A stretch of 64,000 nucleotides of DNA. Source: Kineosporia mesophila. Lineage in GTDB: Bacteria > Actinomycetota > Actinomycetes > Actinomycetales > Kineosporiaceae. Shown here one piece after another: positions 50,341 to 60,256 of the stretch (the stretch's first letter is position 1; each line of letters begins with the position of its first letter). The notes beneath the pieces are model-generated. The model saw only the letters and a program-made list of their open reading frames with translations, was not told the origin of the DNA and did not search any database. Location: NCBI RefSeq assembly GCF_021129235.1, contig NZ_JAJOMA010000001.1, positions 248,001-312,000 on the forward strand. The letters run 5' to 3'. Position numbers and translations under genes: made by a program.

Positions 50341-51102
50341 TCACGCCCGGCGGCGGCGCAGGAGGTAGGTGTCCATCACCCAGCCTTTGCGTTCACGGGC
50401 CTGGGCCCGGGCCTTCTCGATCTGCGGCCCGACCTCCACCACCGGCCCACTGAAGAGGATCTCGTCTTTCGTTCCGAGGTAAGCGCCCCAGTAGATGTCC
50501 ACGTCGTTATCTTTCACGTGCCGGAAGGCGCAGTCGCCGTCGAGCATGACCACCACGTTGTCCTGGCCGGCGGGCATGCCGTCGGCCAGCAGCCGGCCGG
50601 GCGTGATGTGGATGGGCTCGCCGATGCGGTTGAGCGGGATGCGGTGCCGGGCCGTGAGGGAATGCAGGCTGCTCACTCCCGGGATCACGTCGTAGTCGAA
50701 GGCCACGTTGCCGCGGTCGAGCAGCTCCTCGACGATGCGGATCGTGCCGTCGTACAGCGAGGGATCGCCCCAGACCAGGATGGCGCCGACACCGTCGTCC
50801 GTGAGTTCGTCCGCAATCATCCGCTCGAAGATCTCGGCTCGACGGTGGTGCCAGTCCTTCACCGCGTCGCCGTAGGCGTCGGCGGTGCGGTCCCGCTCCG
50901 GGTCGGTGGCCTGCACGAATCGGTACGGGTGCCCGGTGATGTGCTGCTCGCAGATGTCCCGGCGCAACTGCACCAGATCGTCCTTGGCGCTGCCCTTGTC
51001 GATGAGGAAGAAGGCGTCCACGGTGTTCAGGGCCTTGACCGCCTGCACGGTGACGTAGTCCGGGTCACCGGCACCCACCCCGATGATCAGTACTTTCCGC
51101 AT
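50341..51102 (-). CDS. cobF: Precorrin-6A synthase (deacetylating)
   Basis: A 253-residue SAM-dependent methyltransferase. KVLIIGVGAGDPDYVTVQAV is the N-terminal tetrapyrrole methylase motif. LIDKGSAKDDLVQLRRDICE, WHHRRAEIFERMIADEL and VIPGVSSLHSLTARHRIPLN are specific to CobF. It methylates C1 and removes acetate from precorrin-5, a step of the aerobic (oxygen-dependent) route. Its start and the cobM stop share one base. Its presence argues for the aerobic pathway. Confidence 0.9.
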   Translation of the reverse strand: MRKVLIIGVGAGDPDYVTVQAVKALNTVDAFFLIDKGSAKDDLVQLRRDICEQHITGHPYRFVQATDPERDRTADAYGDAVKDWHHRRAEIFERMIADELTDDGVGAILVWGDPSLYDGTIRIVEELLDRGNVAFDYDVIPGVSSLHSLTARHRIPLNRIGEPIHITPGRLLADGMPAGQDNVVVMLDGDCAFRHVKDNDVDIYWGAYLGTKDEILFSGPVVEVGPQIEKARAQARERKGWVMDTYLLRRRRA

Positions 51103-51845
51103 CAGTGCCGGCCCCTTTCGGTCGAATAGAGATGGCTGTCGGGAAATTCGCTCGCGGTCAGCACCGGACCGACGACAATAACCGCCGTGCGCCGGATTCC
51201 GGCCTCGTGCACCTGGGCGGCGATAGTGGCCAGGGTGCCGCGCAGGATCTCCTCGTCGTCGCGGCTGGCCCTGGCCACCACGGCGACCGGACCCGCGGGG
51301 CCGTAGAACGGTACGAGGGTGGTCACCACGTCGTCGATCTCCTGGACGGCCAGGTGCAGCACCAGGGTCGAGCGGCTGGCCGCCAGCGACGCCAGGTCCT
51401 GCCCCTGCGGCATCGCGGTGGCCCGGCGGGAGATCCGGGTGAGGATGACCGACTGGCCCACGCCGGGCACCGTGAGCTCCCGCTTCAGAGCCGCGGCCGC
51501 GGCCGCGAAAGCAGGTACGCCGGGTACGATCTCGTACGGAACGCCGAGTTCGTCGAGCCGCCGCATCTGCTCGGCCACGGCGCTGAACACCGACGGGTCG
51601 CCGGAGTGCAACCGGGCCACGTCGTCCCCTCGTTCGTGGGCCTGGTGCAGTTCGGTGCTGATCTGGTCGAGGTCGAGGTTCGCCGTGTCGATCAACCGAG
51701 CCCCGGGCGGGCATTCACTCAGCAACTCGACCGGAACCAGCGATCCCGCGTAGAGGCAGACCGGGCTCTTCTGCATGATCCGCAGCCCGCGAACGGTCAG
51801 CAGGTCAGCTGCCCCCGGACCGGCTCCGATGAAATGGACTGTCAT
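51102..51845 (-). CDS. cobM: Precorrin-4 C11-methyltransferase
   Basis: A 247-residue tetrapyrrole methylase. VHFIGAGPGAADLLTVRGLR, YAGSLVPVELLSECPPGARL, VARLHSGDPSVFSAVAEQMR and VPGVPAFAAAAAALKRELT match CobM/CbiF. It methylates C11 of precorrin-4 using SAM. ATG 51845 overlaps the cobL stop by 4 nt and is preferred over a start 24 bases upstream inside cobL. Confidence 0.92.
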   Translation of the reverse strand: MTVHFIGAGPGAADLLTVRGLRIMQKSPVCLYAGSLVPVELLSECPPGARLIDTANLDLDQISTELHQAHERGDDVARLHSGDPSVFSAVAEQMRRLDELGVPYEIVPGVPAFAAAAAALKRELTVPGVGQSVILTRISRRATAMPQGQDLASLAASRSTLVLHLAVQEIDDVVTTLVPFYGPAGPVAVVARASRDDEEILRGTLATIAAQVHEAGIRRTAVIVVGPVLTASEFPDSHLYSTERGRH

Positions 51846-53104
51846 GGCGCAACCTTCCAGGCGACCCACTGGGTGACCGGCATGGCGGGGCGCCAGCCGG
51901 TGAATCGCCCGATCGTCGTGGCTTTCGTGATGTCGATCTTCGTCAGGGTTCCGCCGTAGTTCGAGCGGGCCTGGGCCAGAACCATTTCCGACTCCAGCGT
52001 GGTCACGTTCGCCACCATCCGCCCACCCGGCGCCAGTGCCTCCCAGCAGAGGTCCACCAGGCCCGGCGCGGTCAGCCCACCGCCCACGAAAATGGCGTCG
52101 GGAGTGGGTAGCCCGTCCAGTTCGGCGGGTGCCTCACCGATGCGCACATCCACATGAGGGACGCCCAGAAGCTCGGCATTGCGGGTGATCCGGGCCGCCC
52201 GCTCCCCGTCGCGCTCGATACTGATGGCCCGGCACGACGGATGGGACCGCAACCATTCGATACCGACGCTCCCCGCGCCACCACCGACGTCCCACAGCAA
52301 TTCTCCGGGCTCGGGGGCGAGGGCCGACAGCGTGACCGCGCGCACGTGGCGTTTCGTCAGCTGCCCGTCGTTCTCGTAGGCGTCGTCGGGCAACCCGGGA
52401 ACCCGCGAAAGTCGTTTCGCCGCAGGGCCGGGACGGCACACCACCGCGAGCACGGTCAGCGCCCCCGACCCTTCGGGAGCGTGCGGCGGATACCCCGCGG
52501 CGGGCCATTCGCCGGCGGAAGCCGATACCCGGGAGGCGTCCTGCGCGCCCAGATTGCTCAGGGCCGTCAGCTCGCTGGGACCGAACCCGCGCTCCCGCAG
52601 CAGTGCCGCGACCTGGGCGGGTGAATCCTCGCCGGGCACCAGCACGAGCAGGCGCCGGCCGGGGGAGACCACGGGGTGCACCGTCGCGAGGTGCCGGCCG
52701 ACCAGGCTGATCACCTCGGTGTCCTGCTGCGCCCAGCCCATCGCCGCGCAGGCCAGGGACACGCTCGAGGGATGCGGCAGCACGCTCAGCTCGAAGCCGG
52801 GCGCCACCCGGGCAATGGTTGTCGCAATGCCGAAGAACGTCGGATCGCCACTGGCCAGCACCACCTTGCGCGCACCGGGAGTCTTCACCAGCAACAGCGG
52901 CAGCGCCCGGACCAGCCCCGGGGGCCACGCGACCTGCTGCCCGGCGACCTCACCCGGCAGCAACGCGAGCTGACGATCCCCGCCGAACACCACGTCCGCC
53001 TGTCGCAGTACTTTCTGGGCGGCGGGCGGTAGACCGGGCCACCCGTCCGCCCCGATCCCGACGACGACGAGATGTTCGGGGGCAGGCGGCGGAGCGGTAG
53101 ACAC
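51842..53104 (-). CDS. cobL: Precorrin-6Y C5,15-methyltransferase (decarboxylating)
   Basis: A 420-residue fusion of CbiE-like (about 1-215) and CbiT-like (about 230-420) domains, the usual CobL arrangement. VVVGIGADGWPGLPPAAQKV and LASGDPTFFGIATTI belong to the first. LTKRHVRAVTLSALAPEPGE, LLWDVGGGAGSVGIEWLR and FVGGGLTAPGL belong to the second. It methylates C5 and C15 and removes the C12 carboxylate. The GTG start lies 6 nt after a TAGGGT -10 box with no ribosome binding site, so the operon may be leaderless. Confidence 0.93.
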   Translation of the reverse strand: MSTAPPPAPEHLVVVGIGADGWPGLPPAAQKVLRQADVVFGGDRQLALLPGEVAGQQVAWPPGLVRALPLLLVKTPGARKVVLASGDPTFFGIATTIARVAPGFELSVLPHPSSVSLACAAMGWAQQDTEVISLVGRHLATVHPVVSPGRRLLVLVPGEDSPAQVAALLRERGFGPSELTALSNLGAQDASRVSASAGEWPAAGYPPHAPEGSGALTVLAVVCRPGPAAKRLSRVPGLPDDAYENDGQLTKRHVRAVTLSALAPEPGELLWDVGGGAGSVGIEWLRSHPSCRAISIERDGERAARITRNAELLGVPHVDVRIGEAPAELDGLPTPDAIFVGGGLTAPGLVDLCWEALAPGGRMVANVTTLESEMVLAQARSNYGGTLTKIDITKATTIGRFTGWRPAMPVTQWVAWKVAP

Positions 53105-53116
53105 CCCGTCACCCTA
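53104..53116 (-). promoter_or_regulatory. -10 box TAGGGT of the cob operon
   Basis: On the minus strand TAGGGT (53116-53111) precedes the cobL GTG by 6 nt, the geometry of a leaderless mRNA. A possible -35 (TTGGGG) lies at a poor 19-nt spacing. I see no B12-box or cobalamin riboswitch in the upstream 200 bp. Confidence 0.4.
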
Positions 53117-53179
53117 GTTGAGCCCTCCTCGACGACCCCAAACCCGGAAGAGGTGGGCGCATGCCCAGGCGCGCCGAAA

Positions 53180-53210
53180 GGGCCCCCGACGCCTACGGCG
53201 TCAGGGGCCC
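53180..53210. terminator. Hairpin terminator upstream of cob operon
   Basis: GGGCCCC-c-GACGCC (53180-53193) pairs with GGCGTC-a-GGGGCCC (53197-53210) around a 3-nt loop with one mismatch. It lies ~100 bp downstream of the proline-rich gene stop. Confidence 0.65.
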
Positions 53211-53308
53211 CGTGCCTACGGTGCTGTCCTACGGTTCACGGCGCTCGGCAGCGGGCTCTTCCGTGCCGCGGCTCGGCCCGTAGCCACCTGTTCAGCGGGG
53301 TGAAACAG

Positions 53309-53542
53309 TCAGAACGTTGGTTCCGGTCTGCCCGGAGGCGCCGGTGCCGGATCCGTCCCCGGCCCCGGAATGGGAGGCGTGGGGGTCGGCGGCCCCGGAA
53401 CCGGCCCCGGACGGGGCGGTTCCAGCGGCGGTTCCGGCTCGGCGGGCGGCAGGGTGCTGTCGCCCGGGGCCAGCCCGGGGCGCGGCAGGACGGTGTCGTC
53501 CGGGGGCAGGGTGATCCCGTCGTTCGGAACGGTCATTTTCAT
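53309..53542 (-). CDS. Small proline-rich protein
   Basis: A 77-residue peptide made almost wholly of Pro, Gly, Asp and Thr (ITLPPDDTVLPRPG, PPLEPPRPGPVPGPPTPTPP), with no signal peptide or membrane segment. AAAGGGGG stands before ATG 53542 (MKMTVPNDG), giving it a good ribosome binding site, and a terminator-like hairpin lies downstream. Composition alone could be a chance open frame in GC-rich DNA, but these signals favour a real gene. It follows the GH13 gene by 35 bp. Confidence 0.5.
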   Translation of the reverse strand: MKMTVPNDGITLPPDDTVLPRPGLAPGDSTLPPAEPEPPLEPPRPGPVPGPPTPTPPIPGPGTDPAPAPPGRPEPTF

Positions 53543-53577
53543 TCCCCCTTTCGTTGGTGCGAAGCCGGTGGGAACGC

Positions 53578-55209
53578 TCAGTCCGTCACGATCCACGCCG
53601 CCGCGTCGGGCGGCAGCAGCCCACCCTCGACCGGTGAGCTCGACAGGACCACCCTGCCGGGCGGCAGCGGGATCGCAACCTCACCCGTGTTCAGCACACA
53701 GACGAAGCCGGTGCCGCGGGTCAGCCCGAGCACCTGCTCCTCCTCGCCCGTCCAGACCAGCGGCCCGCCATCGGCACCCAGCTGCGGCAGCTCACGGCGC
53801 AGGCGCAGGGCCTCGCGGTAGAGGGAGAGCATCGAGCCCGGGTCGGCCTGCTCCGCCTCGACGCAGAGCCCGGCGAAGGTGGACGGCTGGGGCAGCCAGC
53901 CCTCCACATCGCCGAAGCCCAGCGACGGGCCGGTACGGCGCCAGGGCAGTGGCACCCGGCACCCGTCCCGCCCGCGCTGGGTGTGGCCGGAGCGCTTCCA
54001 GGTCGGGTCCTGCAGCAGCTCGTCGGGCAGGTCTTCCACCTCGGGCAGCCCGAGTTCCTCACCCTGGTAGAGGTACACGCCGCCGGGCAGCGCCAGCACG
54101 TAGAGGATCGCCGCCCGGGCCCGGCGGGTGCCGAGCTCCAGGTCGCTCTCGCCCTCCGGCCAGGCGTGCGGATCGGCGCCGGGCGTGCGCCGCTGGGGCC
54201 GCCCCAGCCGGGTGACGTGCCGGGTGACGTCGTGGTTCGACATCGTCCAGGTCACCGGGGCGCCGACCGAGTCGTGGGCCTGGAGCGACCGCCGGGCCGT
54301 CTCGCGCAGCTCCCGCGCGTTCCACCGGGCGCGCATCAGCTCGAAGTCGAACGCCGTGTGCAGCCGGTTCGGCCGCAGGTACTCGGCCAGGCGGGTCGAG
54401 CTCTCCACCCAGGCCTCGGCCACGAACACCTTGGGCGGGTCGTAGGAGTCGCCCACGTGCCGCCACTGCTCCCAGATCTCGAGCACGCCGGGCCGGTCCC
54501 AGTACGGGTGCCCGGTCGCCTTCACCCGGTCGAGCATCTGGGCCTGATCGAGGTTCAGGTTCGGCAGGGCCGGGTCTTTGATCAGGCCGTGCGCCACGTC
54601 GATGCGGAAACCGTCGGCGCCGAGGTCGAACCAGAACCTCAGCACACTCTCGAACTCGGCCCTCACCTGCGGGTTGTCCCAGTTCAGGTCGGGCTGGCGG
54701 ACGTCGAACAGGTGCAGGTACCAGGTGCCGTCGGCGACCTGCTGCCAGGCACTGCCGCCGAACACGGACTGCCAGTCGTTGGGCGGCAGCTCACCCTTCT
54801 CACCCTGACCCGGCCGGAAGACGAAGCGCTCGCGTGCCCCGGGCTCGTCGGCCAGCGCGGCGACGAACCACGGGTGCTCGTCGGAGGTGTGGTTGGGCAC
54901 GATGTCGAGCAGGACCTTCAGCCCGGCCGCGTGCGCCTCGTCGATGAGGGCCGTGGCCTGGGCGAGGTCGCCGAACGGGGCGTACACGTCGCGGTAGTCG
55001 GTGACGTCGTACCCGCCGTCGGCCTGGGGCGACGGGTACCAGGGGTTGATCCAGACCGCGTCGGCGCCGAGCGCGGCCAGGTAGGGCAGGCGGGAGCGGA
55101 TACCCCCGATGTCTCCCAGGCCGTCGCCGTCGGAATCGGCGAACGACCTGATGTACAGCTGGTAGGTGACGGCGGATCGGTACCAGTCGGTGGGCTCTGC
55201 GCTAGTCAC
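53578..55209 (-). CDS. Alpha-glucosidase, glycoside hydrolase family 13
   Basis: A ~543-residue GH13 enzyme. AVTYQLYIRSFADSDGDGLG and DAVWINPWYPSPQADGGYDV begin the barrel. The nucleophile Asp is in GFRIDVAHG, the acid/base Glu in VFVAEAW, and the transition-state Asp in MSNHDVTRH. VPNHTSDEHPWF is the oligo-1,6-glucosidase/alpha-glucosidase type. There is no signal peptide, so it acts on imported malto-oligosaccharides or trehalose-like sugars; which cannot be read. GTG 55209 is preferred; the frame is open to 55245. No transporter for such sugars is adjacent. Confidence 0.85.
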   Translation of the reverse strand: MTSAEPTDWYRSAVTYQLYIRSFADSDGDGLGDIGGIRSRLPYLAALGADAVWINPWYPSPQADGGYDVTDYRDVYAPFGDLAQATALIDEAHAAGLKVLLDIVPNHTSDEHPWFVAALADEPGARERFVFRPGQGEKGELPPNDWQSVFGGSAWQQVADGTWYLHLFDVRQPDLNWDNPQVRAEFESVLRFWFDLGADGFRIDVAHGLIKDPALPNLNLDQAQMLDRVKATGHPYWDRPGVLEIWEQWRHVGDSYDPPKVFVAEAWVESSTRLAEYLRPNRLHTAFDFELMRARWNARELRETARRSLQAHDSVGAPVTWTMSNHDVTRHVTRLGRPQRRTPGADPHAWPEGESDLELGTRRARAAILYVLALPGGVYLYQGEELGLPEVEDLPDELLQDPTWKRSGHTQRGRDGCRVPLPWRRTGPSLGFGDVEGWLPQPSTFAGLCVEAEQADPGSMLSLYREALRLRRELPQLGADGGPLVWTGEEEQVLGLTRGTGFVCVLNTGEVAIPLPPGRVVLSSSPVEGGLLPPDAAAWIVTD

Positions 55210-55295
55210 GTCAGGGACGCTACCGGCGCCCACCGACAGGACCACCGCAGATCGGGCCGGACGGCAGGTCCACCGGTTCTACCGGATCGGAGTAG

Positions 55296-55811
55296 TCAGA
55301 TGCTGCCGTAGGGAACCTGCCGGTCGAGCCACTGCAGCCGGAACTCGTGTTCCTGCTGCAGACGCTGGCTCAGCGACTCGGCGACCTCGGGCCCACCCTT
55401 GCGGCCCAGTCGGCCGTGCGTCTCCAGCTGGACGGCGATGGAGAAGCGCGTGCCCACCGTGCCGGCCGGCTCGAGGGCCAGCTGACCCACGATCGTCACC
55501 TGGGGTGCGGCGGCCAGCTCGACGGAGTACTCGCCCGAGCGCGCCCCGCTCCATTCCGGCTGCTGCCAGACCAGGGACTCGGTCAGCATCGACTTGCCGC
55601 CGAAGAAACGCCGGGCGGGCATGATGTCCGCCGCCTGGCGTTCGGAGACCTGACGGAACTCTCCCGCGCGTTCCCGGAGTTCGAGAACGTGGAAGTCTTC
55701 GTAGCTGAGCTGCCTCGCCTTCTCGGCGAGGTGCTCGAGCCGGGTCATCATCCGGAACGTCACCACTGGTGAGACGCCGTAGACCCAGCCCAGTTCGAAC
55801 TGCGCTGACAT
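55296..55811 (-). CDS. DUF2505 family protein
   Basis: A 171-residue protein. SPVVTFRMMTRLEHLAEKAR, then SYEDFHVLELRERAGEFRQV, AARRFFGG-type middle and a beta-rich second half (TRFSIAVQLETHGRLGRKGG) match the actinobacterial DUF2505 family, which looks like a START/SRPBCC-fold lipid- or ligand-binding protein. The function is unknown. The C-terminal QEHEFRLQWLDRQV is a helix. It is divergent from ettA with 154 bp between. Confidence 0.7.
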   Translation of the reverse strand: MSAQFELGWVYGVSPVVTFRMMTRLEHLAEKARQLSYEDFHVLELRERAGEFRQVSERQAADIMPARRFFGGKSMLTESLVWQQPEWSGARSGEYSVELAAAPQVTIVGQLALEPAGTVGTRFSIAVQLETHGRLGRKGGPEVAESLSQRLQQEHEFRLQWLDRQVPYGSI

Positions 55812-55952
55812 GGCTGAGTGTCCTCCTTGACGCGGACTCTAGGACATGATCGCCAGGTGTGGGACAACAGGGCATGGCCAAGGCCTGCACAGTTACGGTC
55901 GTGGAACCGCCAGTCACCGGTTGACGCGAGCGGCGGACGGCTGTCTCTGGGA

Positions 55953-55965
55953 TAGCCTGTCGGCC

Positions 55966-55968
<3 letters not shown>
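55953..55968 (+). promoter_or_regulatory. -10 box TAGCCT before ettA GTG
   Basis: TAGCCT (55953-55958) lies 7 nt before the GTG at 55966, and no Shine-Dalgarno sequence intervenes. This fits leaderless initiation. Confidence 0.35.
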
Positions 55969-57648
<1,680 letters not shown>

Positions 57649-57657
57649 TCCGAACAC

Positions 57658-57709
57658 AAATTGAAGACGCGGTTGCGCACCCATGGGTGCGCAACCGCGT
57701 CCTCAATTT
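57658..57709. terminator. Bidirectional palindromic terminator
   Basis: A 52-nt near-perfect palindrome centred on CCCATGGG: 26-bp arms with one mismatch, AAATTGA at one end and TCAATTTT at the other. T-tracts on both strands serve ettA and the convergent flippase gene. Confidence 0.88.
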
Positions 57710-57718
57710 TGCTGGCTT

Positions 57719-58717
57719 TTACACCGCTGCCTGACGCCTGAGAGCTACCAGAGCCAGCCACCCGATGGGCACCCGCAGCCAGAAGGTGAACACGCGGAAC
57801 AGCACGGCGGCGGACACGGCGACTTCGTAATCATCCACGCCGGCGACCTTCAGCCCGCCGGCGAGGGCGGCCTCGGCCGCGCCGATCCCACCCGGCACCG
57901 GCACCGACCCCGCGATCGCCGACCCCGCGATCACCACGACGGCCAGCAGCACCAGGGGAACACCCGCGTCGAAGGCGTGCAGCGCGGCGCCGAGCACCCC
58001 GATGAACCCCAGCGTCACGGTCAGATGCCCGAGCGTGGCCAGGGCCAGGCGCTTGCGGTTCGTGACGATGTCCCGCAGCTGAGGGCCGGCGTCGCGGAAC
58101 GGCTTCACCACGTACCGCACGGCCAGGGCCCGGCCCCACGGCCAGAACCGCAGCAGCACCACCGCGATCAGGAAGATCCCGGCCGCGATCAGCACGGTCA
58201 GCCAGGGAACGTGCGGGGCGTCGCTGAACGACCGCCCCGAGGCCCCCAGCAGCACGACCACCAGTACCGCGGTGACCACGATCGACATGGTCTGGACCAG
58301 CCCCACCACCGTCACCGCGACGGCCAGCGGAATGTCCCGCCGGGTCAGGTAGCGCACGTTCAGGGCCAGGCCCCCGGCGCTGGCCGGGGTGATCAGGTTC
58401 ACGAAGGATGTAGCCAGCTGGACCAGCGTCATCTGCCCGAACGGGACGCGCCCGGGGGCGAACGCGAGAAAACTGAGGGCGCTGCCGACGACCGGCAGCA
58501 CCGCGGCCAGGGCGGCCAGCAGCAGCCAGAGGGGGTCGGCGCCGCGCAGGCGCTGCCAGAGATCGGCGAAATCGACCTGCTGCGAGAGCACGTATACGGC
58601 CAGGACCGAGGCCACGACGAGCAGGACCCGCCCGACCAGAGCTCGCCAGCGAGGCGCCGGCGACTGCTCCGGCGCAGGTAGAGGCTGCGCGGCGGGTGTT
58701 TCGGGGGCGGACGACAC
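57719..58717 (-). CDS. Flippase-like membrane protein (LPG synthase TM / UPF0104 family)
   Basis: A ~332-residue protein with eight or nine helices. LWLLLAALAAVLPVVGSALS, FVNLITPASAGGLALNVRYL and SVPVPGGIGAAEAALAGGLK are hallmarks of the lysylphosphatidylglycerol synthase TM-region (AglD/UPF0104) family. Without the catalytic LPG domain, relatives are thought to translocate lipids or lipid-linked sugars. GTG 58717 has GAAGG 7 nt upstream; starts at 58723 and 58744 are possible. Confidence 0.8.
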   Translation of the reverse strand: MSSAPETPAAQPLPAPEQSPAPRWRALVGRVLLVVASVLAVYVLSQQVDFADLWQRLRGADPLWLLLAALAAVLPVVGSALSFLAFAPGRVPFGQMTLVQLATSFVNLITPASAGGLALNVRYLTRRDIPLAVAVTVVGLVQTMSIVVTAVLVVVLLGASGRSFSDAPHVPWLTVLIAAGIFLIAVVLLRFWPWGRALAVRYVVKPFRDAGPQLRDIVTNRKRLALATLGHLTVTLGFIGVLGAALHAFDAGVPLVLLAVVVIAGSAIAGSVPVPGGIGAAEAALAGGLKVAGVDDYEVAVSAAVLFRVFTFWLRVPIGWLALVALRRQAAV

Positions 58718-58889
58718 GCTCACACCTTCGCACAGCGTGCTCACGGCCAGGAAAATAGGGGCAGAAGTTCAGGGTGGAACCAGGGTGAGCGCGCGCTCGG
58801 CTGGTGGGGGCAGATCGTGCCGCGGAACCGGATCAGGACCGTGAGTGTGTGTGCAGATGGTGCGGTGGGAGCGCACTGTCTGGCCACGA

Positions 58890-59192
58890 TCATGTTTCGG
58901 CGAGGAGCGCGGCGAGTTCTTCCATCTGGCTGTAGAAGGACTCGCCGGCCTCCGGGAGCACGGTTCTCGCCAGGGCGGGGAGTTTTCGGGCGGCGATCAC
59001 GAAATCCTGTTGCTGTGCCTCGGAGAGCTGTTTCACGTCGAGAAGACCGACGTTGTTCTCGGAGAGCTCCTGGAGCCAGGTTGCCAAATCCGGGTCCTGG
59101 ACCTGTTCGGCGAGGGTGTCGAGGGTCCAGAAGAAGATTCCGGACCGAGCGTCCCAGCCACGGCCGTCGGGCAGAAAAATTGTTCCAGCCAC
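58890..59192 (-). CDS. Putative immunity-type protein
   Basis: A 100-residue acidic, helical protein (LPDGRGWDARSGIFFWTLDT, then LQELSENNVGLLDVKQLSEA). I recognise no named family, but it is small and acidic and starts on the last base of the toxin-like gene (TAGTG overlap), which is the usual layout of an immunity partner. The GTG at 59192 is fixed by that overlap. It would neutralise the toxin; this is inferred from context only. Confidence 0.5.
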   Translation of the reverse strand: MAGTIFLPDGRGWDARSGIFFWTLDTLAEQVQDPDLATWLQELSENNVGLLDVKQLSEAQQQDFVIAARKLPALARTVLPEAGESFYSQMEELAALLAET

Positions 59193-59551
59193 TACTCACC
59201 CACCATGAAGACTCGAGGGCCCAGCGGTGCGATGAACCTCTGAACCCGATCTATTTGGTCCGCCCGGAACTGCGACACATCGATCGGCACCAGCTCGGCC
59301 TTACCCAGGTGACGCCGGATCTGCCCGAAGAAATGGTCCCACTGCCCGTCCAGGTACTGCCCGGGGAACCCGCCGACGGCGTCGTACGTACGACCGTCCA
59401 TGTCGACCCAGTCCCAGCTGTCGTCCTCTCCCGCCCGGGTGAGTCGCACGTTCCGCTCTTCCATGACACGGATCGCCGTGCGGTACTCACCCTTACGGAA
59501 CTTCTTGATCTGCGGATCGAGGCCGAGGCTGTGCTCCCACGTTCCCGGCAC
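59192..59551 (-). CDS. Toxin-like protein (polymorphic toxin C-terminal domain-like)
   Basis: At least 119 residues. The C-terminal part (GRTYDAVGGFPGQYLDGQWD, then HLGKAELVPIDVSQFRADQI and VQRFIAPLGPRVFMVGE) resembles, from memory, the CdiA-type nuclease C-terminal module with a YDAVG.FP..Y.D.QW core; there are few residues before it. The GTG at 59551 is the first canonical start. The frame stays open upstream as a Gly/Pro-rich stretch (GAPQGGGAPGPG) across a 62-bp gap into the end of the helical-protein gene, so a rare CTG start overlapping that stop is possible. It lacks any secretion or pre-toxin domain. Confidence 0.45.
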   Translation of the reverse strand: MPGTWEHSLGLDPQIKKFRKGEYRTAIRVMEERNVRLTRAGEDDSWDWVDMDGRTYDAVGGFPGQYLDGQWDHFFGQIRRHLGKAELVPIDVSQFRADQIDRVQRFIAPLGPRVFMVGE

Positions 59552-59613
59552 CGGCGTCCGGGGCCACGGATATCCCGGGCCGGGTGCTCCCCCTCCCTGG
59601 GGAGCACCCGCGC

Positions 59614-60225
59614 TCAGTTTCCCGGTGCGCGTCCTTCGTCCTGGTCGTCGTCCGGGTCCCGGCCGTCATGGTCGCGGTCCTGGTCGGGCTTCTGGTCGCG
59701 CTGGGTCTCGTCGCCCTCGCCCTGGCCCATGCTCTGGGCCTCCTCGTGCTCGGCCTCGATGTCGGAGCGGGACTGGGCCAGGCGCTCGAAGAGACCCTCC
59801 ACGTTCTCGCGCAGGAGCTGGAGGCGGTTGGCGAGGGCCTCGTGCTCGGCCTGCTCGGCGCCCTGCATCGCCTCGTCGACGAGGTTGACGGTGCTCTCCA
59901 GGGCCTCCTGGGTACCCTCCAGCGCGGTCAGGCTGAGGGTGAGGTGCTGACTGACCTCGGAGCGGCTCATCTGCTCGGTGATCTGGTCGAGCGTGGAGGC
60001 GGCGCTCTCGAAGGAGTCGTCGAGGCCGGACAGTTCCGCGGAGATCTTCTCGAGAGCCTCGCTGGTGATGCTGATGGACTGGCCGATGCCGTCCCAGCCG
60101 TGCTCGATGGAGATCTCGATCTGCTCGCGGGCGTACTCCAGGGCCTCGTCGGCGCGGGTGCCGGCCTCGGTGGCCGCCTCGTTCACCGCCTTGACCTCTG
60201 AGCTGATTTCTTCGGTGCGCGACAT
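59614..60225 (-). CDS. Helical coiled-coil protein, WXG-like in character
   Basis: A 203-residue, almost wholly alpha-helical acidic protein (SSEVKAVNEAATEAGTRADE, then ALEKISAELSGLDDSFESAA), ending in a disordered Asp/Gln/Arg tail (DQDRDHDGRDPDDDQDEGR). No cysteine, no membrane segment. Its heptad-rich helices and a central HGWDGIG resemble the helical N-terminal modules that carry actinobacterial polymorphic toxins to type VII secretion. It lies directly before the toxin-like gene, so it may be its separate carrier or adaptor. AAGGGAGA precedes ATG 60225. Confidence 0.55.
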   Translation of the reverse strand: MSRTEEISSEVKAVNEAATEAGTRADEALEYAREQIEISIEHGWDGIGQSISITSEALEKISAELSGLDDSFESAASTLDQITEQMSRSEVSQHLTLSLTALEGTQEALESTVNLVDEAMQGAEQAEHEALANRLQLLRENVEGLFERLAQSRSDIEAEHEEAQSMGQGEGDETQRDQKPDQDRDHDGRDPDDDQDEGRAPGN

Positions 60226-60256
60226 TGGTCTCCCTTGGGGCGAGTTGGGAGGAAGT

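Noticed and set aside
51765-51785. CTTCTGCATGATC within cobM as another palindrome copy
   Set aside because: Only ~12 nt match and they fall in a conserved part of the CobM sequence (LRIMQKS), so chance is likely.
58840-58900. GGTGGGAGCGCACTG near 58863 as a third CebR operator
   Set aside because: Only the left half site matches (TGGGAGCGC); the right half is changed and no sugar gene is controlled from there.
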